The notes beneath the pieces were generated by a model, which worked only from the letters and a program-made list of their open reading frames with translations, had not been told where the DNA came from and did no database searches. A stretch of DNA of 64,000 nucleotides from Mytilus edulis (Eukaryota > Mollusca > Bivalvia > Mytilida > Mytilidae). The stretch spans positions 81,409,592 to 81,473,591 of the forward strand of contig NC_092345.1 in the NCBI RefSeq assembly GCF_963676685.1, written 5' to 3'. The translations under genes and the position numbers were made by a program. Positions 36,406-49,100 of the stretch are shown here, in pieces. Numbering within the stretch: the stretch's first letter is position 1; the number at the start of each line of letters is the position of its first letter.

Positions 36406-36512
36406 ATGAGGTCCAAATTTTATATATTTGCTCAAAATTCGGATTTGTGTCGAAAGGAAAAATACGTCCACAAATCCGAATTTAGAGCAAATATATAAAA
36501 TTTGGACCTCAT
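36406..36512. repeat. Inverted repeat with ~44-bp arms and 19-base loop
   Basis: atgaggtccaaattttatat ... ggatttgtg pairs with cacaaatcc ... atataaaatttggacctcat, nearly perfect. MITE-like or foldback; no ORF. Confidence 0.85.
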
Positions 36513-36519
36513 TTTACTC

Positions 36520-37197
36520 AAAAAGTAGCACATTAAGGTAATTTTTTATAACATATTTGATTTAATCAGCCAAATAATAGCCTATATGCAAATTGTCATC
36601 AAAATTTCAATATGGGATCAAAATTGTATCGTATGCCCTTACCTTTTGAAGTGCAATGCCAACGGTCGTTCCCGAAATATATTTCATTTGAACTTATTAT
36701 TTTACTTCAGACAAAAACTACAGTATATGTAGGACATAGTCTAGGTAACCTGGCATTTAAGGTAGCAGTAGCACTTCCCTCATATGATCATAAACTACTT
36801 AAAACTTTTTTTGAATTCTTCTATCGTTATATTCTTGTTTAATATGTCTCTGTCGATATTAAGATTTGGTTCTGAAGTTGGCTGTACCTATCTTTTTGTA
36901 TATTTGTTATATTATCAATTTTTACAATTTTTCTTTGTTTTACTTATTTTATAAACCCTATATTTAAATTATCACATACTTATATTTGTAAACTAAAATT
37001 AAATCCATAGAACACAAATTTGAAATGGTCCAAATAAAAATCACTCAAGAAGGATCATCGAAACTACTAAAGAAATTCAAACTGCAAATATCAGGATCTG
37101 GGGAAGAAAAGTGATACGAGTTTTGTCAATACCCTTTCTCCATTCGGAATTAATCTTGTCGCGTAATCATACGCATGCGTATTGAACCAAAACAAAC
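36520..37197. other. OS9 upstream region
   Basis: No gene seen. The open frame at 36612-36842 (plus) has no family features. The last 60 bases are probably OS9 promoter/5' UTR. Confidence 0.4.
37169..37182. promoter_or_regulatory. Palindrome atacgcatgcgtat just upstream of the OS9 ATG
   Basis: A perfect 14-bp palindrome with a gcatgc core, similar to the core of NRF-1 sites common in housekeeping promoters, 16 bases before the start codon. Function inferred from motif alone. Confidence 0.28.
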
Positions 37198-40100
37198 ATG
37201 GATCACTTTTCCAGCTTCACAATCTTCCTATTACTTTCACAATGTTTTGGAAATATAGTAATGTTTTCAGGAATGTTAGATATAGAAGAAATAAACAACG
37301 TAAATTATGGAATCGATATTTTAAAAGAGCCAGTGTTGTTAAAGCCGGAGGTACAAATATGCAGGTTTTCTATACATCCCTCAACATATTTTTTTTTAGC
37401 AAATTCGGCCTGAGAAGATCTGAAAACACAGTTATTTTGTTGTGCATTTCTTTAAACCATAAATCTTAATTAAGAAAAATCTCACCTGTGATTTCTCAAT
37501 TATATTTTTAAACTTTGTTGTGCTACTTTATATATTATAAATTATATCAAAATTATAGAAAACTTCATTATAAATTAAGATTTGTGTATCTTACTATACA
37601 AATCCTTGTTCAGCTTACTGTATACACATATTGATTAAAGAACTTATAATATTGCTTTTTTGGAAACTTCAGACCCTTGACCCAAGAATCTGTGACACTT
37701 GTCGAACTATTGATGTCATTGAACTTGACGTCGTGCATCAACCAACTTTTCATTGCAGAGTCTGGCATGTCCTGTTGTGATTTAACAAATTTTACTGGAA
37801 CATTTGTGATGTCCAGTAATGATGGACAAATAGCGATATTAAGGTCACTGGTGTATTGTGTGTTAAAGGAAGGTTGACTATCCAAATAATACATACAGAC
37901 AATTTTATATTTACCAGTGAGAGGCTTATTGGTAGTGTAAATTATTCTAAAATTTAATTTGTATTCTGTATGTTGCCCCATTTTAGCCATATTAGGGATG
38001 TCATGCACATACATCTTGTGATACCCATTGGATCCACAACTAGTTAGATATTAGCTACATTTTTTTGTAAATGTCAACATCTAATTAAAAATGAAATTCA
38101 TTTAACTAAACACTAATGAATTGCTGTTTCTTTATGATGGAATGTATATTTCTAGGTAGAATTGCCGGTAAATCACATCCATTTAACGTCCAAATATGGA
38201 CAGAGATATCAATGTCATTTTCCAGACCAAGTGGAAACAGTAAGAAAAACTGAAGAAAAGGAAAAAGAAGCTTTAGAAACTGGAATTCCTGAATTACTTA
38301 AACCATTAGAATCTGTACCTTGTTTGCTGAAGGTATATAATTTTTGATGTACTGTTTTAAAGGGACAGATTTTGTTTTTTTTTGCTTAAACTCTATAAAA
38401 ATAACTTACATCTACATTGTATATAAAGCATGAAACCTTAGGGGATAGGAAATTCTGGAATGTCTATAATTACAGGTATATCATTCAGACCTATATTCAA
38501 TGCTTTCTGACATAAAATCATTTCAACATATTGATCAGAATGAGACAAAATCGTTTTTACCAATTGTTTTATAATACCTAAACTTGTAAATGCTATTTAA
38601 ATGGAGCAGAAAGAGAGAGAGGGGAATACACAAGATGATCAATTATTTTAGGAGTTTGGAATTATATAAGCTTCATCAACTGAGTATTTATCAGAAAATG
38701 TACCCTGTAAAAAGTGTATGCAAAACAGTGACTAAATGTACATTCAAAAGATTCTAGTTGAAACTAACACTGTAGATAGGCTTAGAATATTTAATTAAAA
38801 AAGAAAATTCATATCTGCCTAAGGCCACATATCTTCAAATTTTATAATATTCATTTAGTTCCTTTTTAGCTCACCTGGCCTAAAAGGCCATGTGAGCTTT
38901 TCTCATCACTTGGCGTCCGTCGTCGTCGTCGTTAACAATTTTTCAAACATCTTCTCCTCTGAAACTGCTGAATGGATTTGAATGAAACTTAAAATGATTG
39001 TTCCTTAGATTATCCTGCACAAAGTGTGTTCTTTAATTTTTGATCCGTCAAAAAACATGGCCGCCGTTACTTAAAATAGAACATAGGGGTCCGATGCAGT
39101 TTTTGGCTTATATCTCAAAAACGGAAGCATTTAGAGCAAATCTGACATGGGGTAAAAATGTTTATTAGGTCAAGATCTATCAGCTCAGAAATTTTCAGAT
39201 GAATCAAACAAACCATTGTTGGGTTGCTGCCACTTAATTGGTAATTTTAAGGAAATTTTGCAGTTTTTGGTCATTATCTTGAATATTATTATAGATGAAG
39301 ATAAACTGTAAACAGCAAAAATGATCAGCAAAGTAAGATCTACAAATAGATTAATATGACCAAAATTGTCAATTGACCCCTTAAGGGGTAAATGTCTTTT
39401 AATGACAATTTTTCACAATTTGTTCATCATATTTGCTAACTTTAAAAAATCTTCTCCTCTGAAACTACTGAATGGATTTGGATGAAACTTAGCATGATAG
39501 TTCCTTAGATTATCCTGCACAAAGTGTGTGCTTCGATTTTTGATCCGTCAAAAAACATGGCCGCCCTTACTTTAAATAGAACATAGGGGTCAAATGCAGT
39601 TTTTGGCTTATATCTCAAAAACGAAAGCATAGAAGAACTGTAAAGTGTACATGTCCAACTGGCAGGTGTCATCTCACCTTGACCTCATTTTCATGGTTCA
39701 GTGGTTATAGTTAAGTTTTTGTGTTTTGGTCTGTTTTTCTTATACTATATGCAATAGGTCTACTAAAATTGGTGTATAGAATGATTGTAAGGTGTACATG
39801 TCTAGCTGACAGGTGTCATCTAACCTTGACCTCATTTTCATAGTTCAGTGGTCAAAGTTAACTTTTTTAGTTTTGGTCTATTTTTTCAATACTTTATGCA
39901 TTAGGTCAACTATATTTGGTGTATGAAAATATTTTATGATCTATATGTCGGTTACGCAGGTTTTATTTGAACTTGACCTCATTTTCACAGTCCATTGCTA
40001 AGTTTTAAGTGTTTGTGTTTTGGTCTCATTTTCTTTATTTATAAACAGTAAGTCATATATATTTGTAATATTGAAGAATTGTTAGCTGTACATGTTTGCC

Positions 40101-43100
40101 TGGCATGGTTCAATATGTTCAATAAGGCATTGTTTACCAGGTGAGCGATTCAGGCTCTTGAGAGCCTCTTGTTTGTTTGTTGTATCTTAAATTATTACCT
40201 TGAGTACATGTATATATTTTTTTCAGGCAAAGGATTGGTGGAGTTATGAGTTCTGCTATGGGAAATATATCCGACAATTTCATATTGAAGGTATAAAATA
40301 GAAATTAAAACTCTAACTGATGTCTGACAGAACTTTGAAATACTCAAATATTGTGCTTCAATAGGAGATGAAGTATTTTAGGTATCCTAGGCTCTTAAAA
40401 TTGGTTTTGCTGAGTTTTTTTTGACTGAAAGTCGAAGTTAAAGTTTGTGATTTGGTCAGTTTAAGGGGAACCACAAGTTAAAAGTAAATGATATTTGGTC
40501 AGCAGTTGAATCAGTATCAGCACATTTTCATTTCCACGAAGATTATTTGGCCCTGCTCCTTCTGACATGGTTAGGGGATACCACCACTCCTTTCATTTAA
40601 TTGATTGCTTAATATCCTGATCAGAGCTATGCATGAAAAAGGTTAAATACTAAACTTCAAATGATTTCCAAAATTTCATTAACATACTATCCCTGTTTTA
40701 AATTAATGTTGAAAATATCGAAAACTCTTTAAGACATCCATATCTTAAATATATCTTTGCTATAACTTTTCAAGTTCCCCAAAAGAGTTTTTTTTTCTTT
40801 CTCAGAGGTCATGTAATTCCTCTCTCATATTACAGGTTGCTAAAATGGGTCACATCCACAATGGGCCTGAAATTTAGGGACACAAAAGTTGGGGAGAGCC
40901 GCATCATGAAAGGAGTTTCTGGATGTGCTAATTTATAAAAAAATGAATCATACTTCCTTAACCTAACATTTAACCAAATAAAGTGAAACTGTTGCAGCTT
41001 CCAAACGAACCATCATACATATCCAAGTATACGATATGGACTGATTTTCAGAAGAAAATGTAATTACAACTGCCTATGGGAAATCAATTATGCATACTGA
41101 CGTTAAAGACTCTTCAATACTTATTTCCCTTTACAGAACTTAGGACTAGAGTGTTCTTTTGAAGCCTTTCCTTTATTAAAGTGACTGTTGTGAATGATTG
41201 TGAGATATTTGTTTTGAATTGGAAAAACAATTCTTTAGTTATAGAATTTTTTGATTTTTTAAACAGTTTTTGCCCATAAAATTTTATGAAAATTCTACAA
41301 CCTACAAATGTTATGCTATTATGTTTAAACCTAATCCTAATCTTTTCTAATTCTGTCATATTTCTATTTATCTTTAGTTATGGTAAGAAGGTCAAGCTTA
41401 TCATTTCCTCGTGATTTGTCAGATTTTTGTTTACTTTTTCAGATGGAAAGATACTTGGAGATATTGTATATTTAGGTTACTATGACTCAGAGAAGGACTG
41501 GTCAGAAAGAGAAGAGGTAATTGACATACAGTGTAACACTGTTTCACAATCTGTCATCAATGGTAGTTAGATGTATTTTACAGCATCATTATGCATATCA
41601 TGTGATATAATTTAGGCTAGTTTATTAAACAAAATGTCAGTAAATGTTAACAATTAGTCTCTATCACAATAGAGGACCTACATTTAATCAAGACTTTTAA
41701 AATGCAACCTAACCCAATCTGGGGTGTGGAAATATTTGTTGTGAGCACTTGTCCCTGGGCAAGTAAAACTAAAAATTTTACTTGTCCGGAAAAAAATTTA
41801 CTTGCCCTGATGATCCCAATAAATATTGAAGTATTTCTTGATAGCTAATATATGATTTTTACTTCGCACTATTGTGCATCACAAACGAATGAAATCCATT
41901 TGTTTATATGTGTAAAAAATTAGGAAAGAATGAAATGGGTTAACATCAGTGGGACAGAAACCTAACAGCAAACCAACCAATGAAATGACATGTAAAGGAC
42001 AATTTTGCAGCAGTTTTGGAATAAAAATTGTAGCCAGTAGGTACATAATATACTAAATTTGAGGACAGTGATTTCTTTTTTTTTTAAATACTCTGTGTCC
42101 TCCGTTTGCATTTAAGGTTTTCTACTCGACTCATGATTCTTTTTGTCTTGGCTGCTTGCCCAGCTTTTTATTACGTATTTGTCAATCTGAATCTCGATAC
42201 AAAATTTAAAGAAATGACACAACCGGTAAATGATGGATAACACTTAATCGACGATCCAGGGTCAATGGACAAAGCCAATGCAATGTTACGCGACTCTGGT
42301 TCAAATACTTATTGTTATTTATTTTGGCAATCGATCTATTTCCAGTATCATGTAATATTTATCGTCATGAACATTGGTGTTTTTACTTGCTGAAGATTGG
42401 TTTCTTTTACATAAATTAAACATCTTTATACGTTTTGAAATTAATTTTATATTTTTGTTGGATTTGAACTTTGTCTTTTACATGTTGTATATTTTTTTAC
42501 TTGTCCACGGGCCACCAAGACAAAAATAATTACTTGTCCGGTTGTTCAAATGTACGAGCTTGTACATAACAGATGAATGTTTTGTACACATGGAAAATTT
42601 ACAACCAATTCATCAAAATTAGAAATACCAGTAATTGAAACCTAGAATTCACTAATACATTCAATAACTTTTTCTTTTACTTTACTTTCAATTTTATCAG
42701 TAAATATATCCAGAACAATTGAATTATCTGTAGAAATGACATCATACTTTACTAGGAGAAATTTTGATGTCAAACAGAATTTTGTTGGGTATATATATAT
42801 ATATAACTCGTCTTAACATCAACCCAACAATGTTAGATCTTCGCAAATTTTTTGTTGTGACACCAAATCGCCTGCACTGCAGCCGTCCCGCTAGACCACA
42901 CGACCACCTGGGCTCTACAAATAATAAAGCTTTCAGTGGCCGTGTGTTACCTTTCCTCGTCAGTTTTAATCTAGCGGCGTACTACAGTACATGATATATA
43001 AGGCATGGAGATGTTATTGTTACAGATCAGCTCAATTATCTATAGTAAAGGATCCTACAAATTAATGTAAGATACAGTCACAGAAAATAATTATATTTAT

Positions 43101-46100
43101 AAGTACGTCTGAGTCAGTGACAACTCTACAACAGATTTATATATATGTGTGTGCAAATTTACTCTGGGTAAATTATGCAGATACCATTTGATTGTTCAAT
43201 ATTTCAGTACATTTATATGTTCATCACATACCTAATATTGTACTGGTTTTTGAAATATCTAAGTTATAATTATTATGAATTGGGCTCTAAATTATATGCT
43301 TTTGTCTAATCTATGGTCGTGTTGTTGTCTCTTTGACACATTCCCCATTTCCATTCTCAATTTTAGATATTTGTATGATGACACACATGTAATAAGGTGT
43401 TTACTATTGAATTTCAGTCCTATAACAAGTTAAACAGATACCATTCTCAGTCATATGTTAATGGGTCAAAGTGTGATCTTACTGGTGATAAAAGGAAAAC
43501 AGAAGTTAGGGTAAGTTATTGTGTTATCTGTGTAACAAAATCCTTTCAATATCTAGCCAATCCACACATCAGTGTCTAGTAGATTCTACACATCACCATC
43601 TAGCAGAATCCACACATCACCATCTAGCAGAATCCACACATCAGTGTCTAGCAGAATCTACACATCACCATCTAGCAAAATACTCACATCACCATCTAGC
43701 AAAATAAACACATCAGCATCTAGCAAAATACACACATCAGCATCTAGCAAAATACACACATCAGCATCTAGCAAAATCCACACATCACCATCTAGCAAAA
43801 TCCACACATCACCATCTAGCAAAATCCACACATCAACATCTAGCAAAATATACACATCATTGTCTAGCAAAATACACACATCACCATCTAGCAAAATACA
43901 TCAGCATCCAGCAAAATACACACATCAGTGTCTAGCAGAATCCACACATCACCATCTAGCAAAATACACACATCAGTGTCTAGCAGAATCCACACATCAC
44001 CATCTAGCAAAATACACACATCAGTGTCTAGCAGAATCCACACATCACCATCTAGCAAAATACACACATCACCATCTAGCAAAATACACACATCAGTTTC
44101 TAGCAGAATCTAGACATCAGTTTTTAAATGATTCTACAAATCAGTGTCCATCAGAATCCACAATTCATTGTATAGCAGAATTTATACATCAGTATCTAGA
44201 AACAAATTTTTATTGCTAAATTATAATGCCTCTAAGGTTTTTAGACTGCTGTATTATTAAGGCATCCTTGTCTGGTGTTATGGTAAACATTGGTATTTTT
44301 CAACTCTCTGTGGTTATATGTTTAGACTCTTAATATTGTAGGAATTGAGCTTTCTCATCAATGAAGTTTCTGATTTGAGTAGAACTGTATGCATAATTTG
44401 TATTTTTGATTGCAGTTTGTATGTGACGAGGGATCTGGAGATCACATAGGGAGAATAGATGAGCCAGAGACATGTAGTTATGTTATGACTATCCACACAA
44501 ACAAGATATGTCACCATCCGTACCTTAAACCAATCAAACAAAGCCAGGCTGTGCCCATTACATGTAATCCTTTGTTGACCGAAGAACAGTATGCTGAATA
44601 TAATCAGATGGTTGAGGGTATTTATCATACAATTTAATGATTATATACAAAAAAATAGAAACTGTTCAATTTGTTTTTTTAGTTCAGGATACATTTTGAA
44701 TTGAAACTTTTTTCAAAGGCATTGGCCATTGGATTGTCCTTAGCTTGCCAATTTTTTTTTGTAAGATTTATTGTTTAAATTTGCAAGATCTCATCATTTG
44801 TTTTATGTTGTTCTATAATTAATATTGGTGTGGTTGTAGAAGAAATAGAAAGGAAAAGGAAAGAGGAAGAAGAGAAGAAAATGAAACAATCAGAACAAAA
44901 ATTACGTATGTATTTGTATTAGATGTGTAAATTTAGTATCGGTAGCAAGTATTTTTTTTTTAATTATAAAAAAGATTCCAAAGAAAACTTAACTAGTGTT
45001 CTTTTTCTGACAGTGAAAAACCAAAAAACAAAATAAACCAAATGCTCTTTTTTTGTCCCCTACTGGCAAAGTTGACTTGATGTTTGCATTCTCGCTGACT
45101 GCCAGTTTGTCAATAAGTTTGAGTATCTATGATTGGAGTGATTTTTGCGAAGGTCGTGGTCCTTGGACACAGAAAAAAGCTCCAAATATCAGTTTTCTGC
45201 TCTTTATTCTGTATTACCTAAATTAATTGATTAAAAAATTTGAAGGTAAATGTAAATCACTATAACTGCATTTAATTCCATGTATAAAGTATTTTATATT
45301 TCTAGAAGGTTGAAATATTTTATTGTCAATTATTATATTTTTAGCTCACTTTGAATTGACTTTTGGTAAAGATTTGATTGCAACTTAATTGTAAATCTGT
45401 TTTAATCTTAATTTGTTGTGACTATTTTTTTTTTTAATGAAAATTGACTTTACATGTTGATTGCACAAATTTTATACTTTTGTGGTGTTGTCTAGTATAT
45501 ATTTTGCACTGAAATAGGTTGTTTTTAAGCAATTGTCTCTTCTCATCAATGACATAGTTTTCATTGTGGATCATCCAGCTTCAAAGACAAATATTATATG
45601 AAAAATCAAAATCAAACCTTTTGGGTTTCCAGTGTTGAAATAAAACATAATGAAGAAATTAATCAATTGTTGTCCCATTGAAACAGTTTTTGAGAACATA
45701 AAATTAGACAAGTAGTTTCACCAAAAAGAAAAGGGTATTTGTTTGTAAATTTGTTTCAGAATGGAAAATTTCCTTGAATTTAAAACCGTTTATAATTGCT
45801 GTTTTATTGAAATGATCAGTAAGAGCATTTAACTATGTTTTTTTTATCAAGACCAACTTTCTTTTTATTTCTTTTTATGCCTTTATGTTGCTCTTGGGCA
45901 TCTGTTGACAATCGTTTTTCTTTGTGTTATTTTTATGGCCCCCGCAGACTTTCGTCGGCCATATATTTTTATCCTTATTATTCTTAAGTGTGAGTTTAAG
46001 TGTATTTTGTTAACATTAGTCTTGTTGTATGTTCTTTATTGCTTTAACCACCAGTAAATATATATCTCTTTTTATGCATATTATTTAGATAGTTATCATG

Positions 46101-49100
46101 ATACAAATTGCTACAGTTAAACTAGTTTACAAATTGGAGGAATTTGATTGATACCTGTCAAGGATAAGCTTAATTTGAAACTTCATTATGAATTATTACA
46201 AACGAAAGTGAACCAATGCCTGGTGAATCTGTATTATAAATTATTTTGGCTTGTATTGCCTTATTCATTGTATTTAAAACAAAAATTAGATTGTAAAGAA
46301 ACAAAAGGAATTACACTGTATGGACAATCTCTGAAGAAAGATTCAGGCAAAATAAGTTTCATAAACATTACACAGTTGATTTATTAGGTAACAGATTCAT
46401 AGACTAAATTGTTTTCTACCGTATACAGATAAAGGATAATTAAACTAAAACTGCTTATGATACAGAATTAGCCTCACTTAATGTATTTGAGAATCAACAT
46501 ATTCCATAGCTCAAACACAAAAACACAAGGGATAAGATACATTAAAGATGTAACATAATGTGTACACATATTGCAGATTATACAGAAACAGGTGGTGACG
46601 ATGTAGATGAAGAATCATTTCAAGTTTTTGATGAGAATGGTGAATTAAAAAATATCGATGATGTTAACTGGAACACAGATACCAAAAGTGATTCGCTTAC
46701 TAATTCACTGAAAGGTAAATTTTATAATAGTATCAATGGAAATAGGTTGAACCACTTTTATAGTAATTCATTGGAAAGTGAAATGTTATGCAGTTGTCCC
46801 CAAACAGCTGTTTCATTTTCAGTCCTATAGTTTGTGTTTTACAAATAATATAATAAAAAACATGCACAACTTTACATTGGCACATTGGCACATTGGCACA
46901 TTTTATTATCAAACTTTTTTTAATAAAGTGATATAAACTAAAATACATGTACCCAATTGATTAACTAAAATATTCATTTGTTTGCTGTTTGACCTTTCTA
47001 GTTATAACTTCACTCTGCAAAACTTGACTAAATAATTGTATTTACAGATGCTGAATTAAAAGTAAAAGTACAGGTTATAAATAACTTGGATGACCTAGAA
47101 AAGGTGTTCAAAGATTTAAAGAAAACTGAAAATGCAGGTGGAAAATTGACATCAGATTCTGTGGTGAATGTAAATGAAAAGAAATCAGAAACAGACAAAG
47201 ACACAAATGAGAAAGATACAGAAAATACAGAGAAAACTACTCTTACTTTTGAAAAGTAGGTATTTGTTCTGTCATGAAAGCCTCCGTACTGATTTATACT
47301 GGATGCATGAAAATTTAAGCAAAAATTAGCATTGAAAGTCAGTGAATTGTTTGGGGAGGGGGGGGGGAATTTATTATTTGATTTGATGAATTAGGCATTA
47401 CGGTATATAAAGGTGTCACTATTAACATGACATCAGTAGTTTTAAAAATGTAATGTGAACCCATTAAGATAAAATGTAAAGAAACTAATAGATTATTTTT
47501 TTCATTTTAAATTGGGATTTTTAATTTTGTTGAAATGATACTTCATTGTCTTTATTTTTCTTCAAACATTGTAATTCAGAAGTAAACTAAAAGATAAGTC
47601 AAAATCCATGGTGTCAGAAGTTGTTGAAGAGATGGACCAAACAGATAAAACAGAAGATATGGATGATCTCCTTGATGAAGATGACACTTCCTTAATTGAA
47701 GAATTTGATAAAGGTATGTTCTGTGTGGCTTACCCCCCCGCATTTTTGCGCCTGTCCCAAGTCAGGAGCCTCTGGCCTTTGTTAGTCTTGTATTATTTTA
47801 ATTTTAGTTTCTTGTGTACAATTTGGAAATTAGTATGGCGTTCATTATCACTGGACTAGTATATATTTGTTTAGGGGCCAGCTGAAGGATGCCTCCGGGT
47901 GTGGGAATTTCTCGCTACATTGAAGACCTGTTGGTGACCCTCTGCTGTTGTTTTTTATTTGGTCGGGTTGTTGTCTCTTTGACACATTCCCCATTTCCAT
48001 TCTCAATTTTATTTATTGCCAACATATTCTATACATAAGTGTTCATACAAACAATATTTAATTTTTGAGCCTGCAAAATGCTCCACAGACCCTTTTTTCA
48101 AATTGATGACATCATAGGCATCTCTGTCTGTCCATCTTTCCATATTTTTTTAATCTGTCCTTGTTTATCAGCAATAAAAACTGGGCTGTTAAGTAATTGT
48201 GTAAGTACCTACTAAAGGGGTAGTGTCAATCAGATTTGAATAATTTTAAATATATTATGGAAATTTAAGAATACATTTTTACATTTTCAGATAGAACTAA
48301 TTTACTCCCAATTGTTACCTTTAAACTATCCAAACTTATTTTTAAAAAGTCCCCTTGGCAGATCAGATCATTAGAACTATGTAGGAAATATCAAAACTAA
48401 AGTTTTAAATCAGGCACTAAAAATTTCACGATAATTTAGAAAAAGATACGAGGGGTGCATAAATTTACCTTATGTAAAAGTTTTTTTATTTTTACACCAT
48501 TAATGATTGCGAAATATGTTTATGTTGAACATACTTTTAATTTTAATAGGATTAAAGGACACAAAATTTACAGATTTGAAGACCAGACTTGAGAAAAACA
48601 AAGCATCTTTATCAGATTTACAAAGTCAAGTTAAAGATGCCATGGAGCAGGAATTGGATGGTATAGTTGAGGAGGTATGAAATACATCACTTTTTTGTCA
48701 ACAATTTGTTATTTTTACTGGCTTGCTAAATGTTAAGAAAGAATATCTTTATTAAGACATAACACCAATGCACTACCTCTGAAAATAGGTTGTAAGTGTT
48801 CTGCAGTTAATTGATTACTATTAGGACATGCATAACTTGTATATTTTTACCTCTGTCACTGTGGAACTGCAAAAGCATGTTTTGTTACAGCTCTACTTGA
48901 TTCATCAGTTGGTCTGGAATGACCGTTGGTAAAACCTTCTTGAAGTCCTTTTTGATTGTATGAATGGGAATGATTTTATATTTGGTCTGCAGCTTAATAA
49001 TATTGAGTTGTAATTATTAAGCTATTTTTATTCCACCATACAGCCACTATCTGTTTGCCAATAGGTTGAAATTTTACATCACTAATAGTTCCAGAGAAAT

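Noticed and set aside
43572-44219. Long octapeptide-repeat ORFs (TSPSSKIH and antisense forms)
   Set aside because: They arise from a 24-bp minisatellite lacking stops in several frames on both strands, inside an OS9 intron; no start context or splice sites belong to them.
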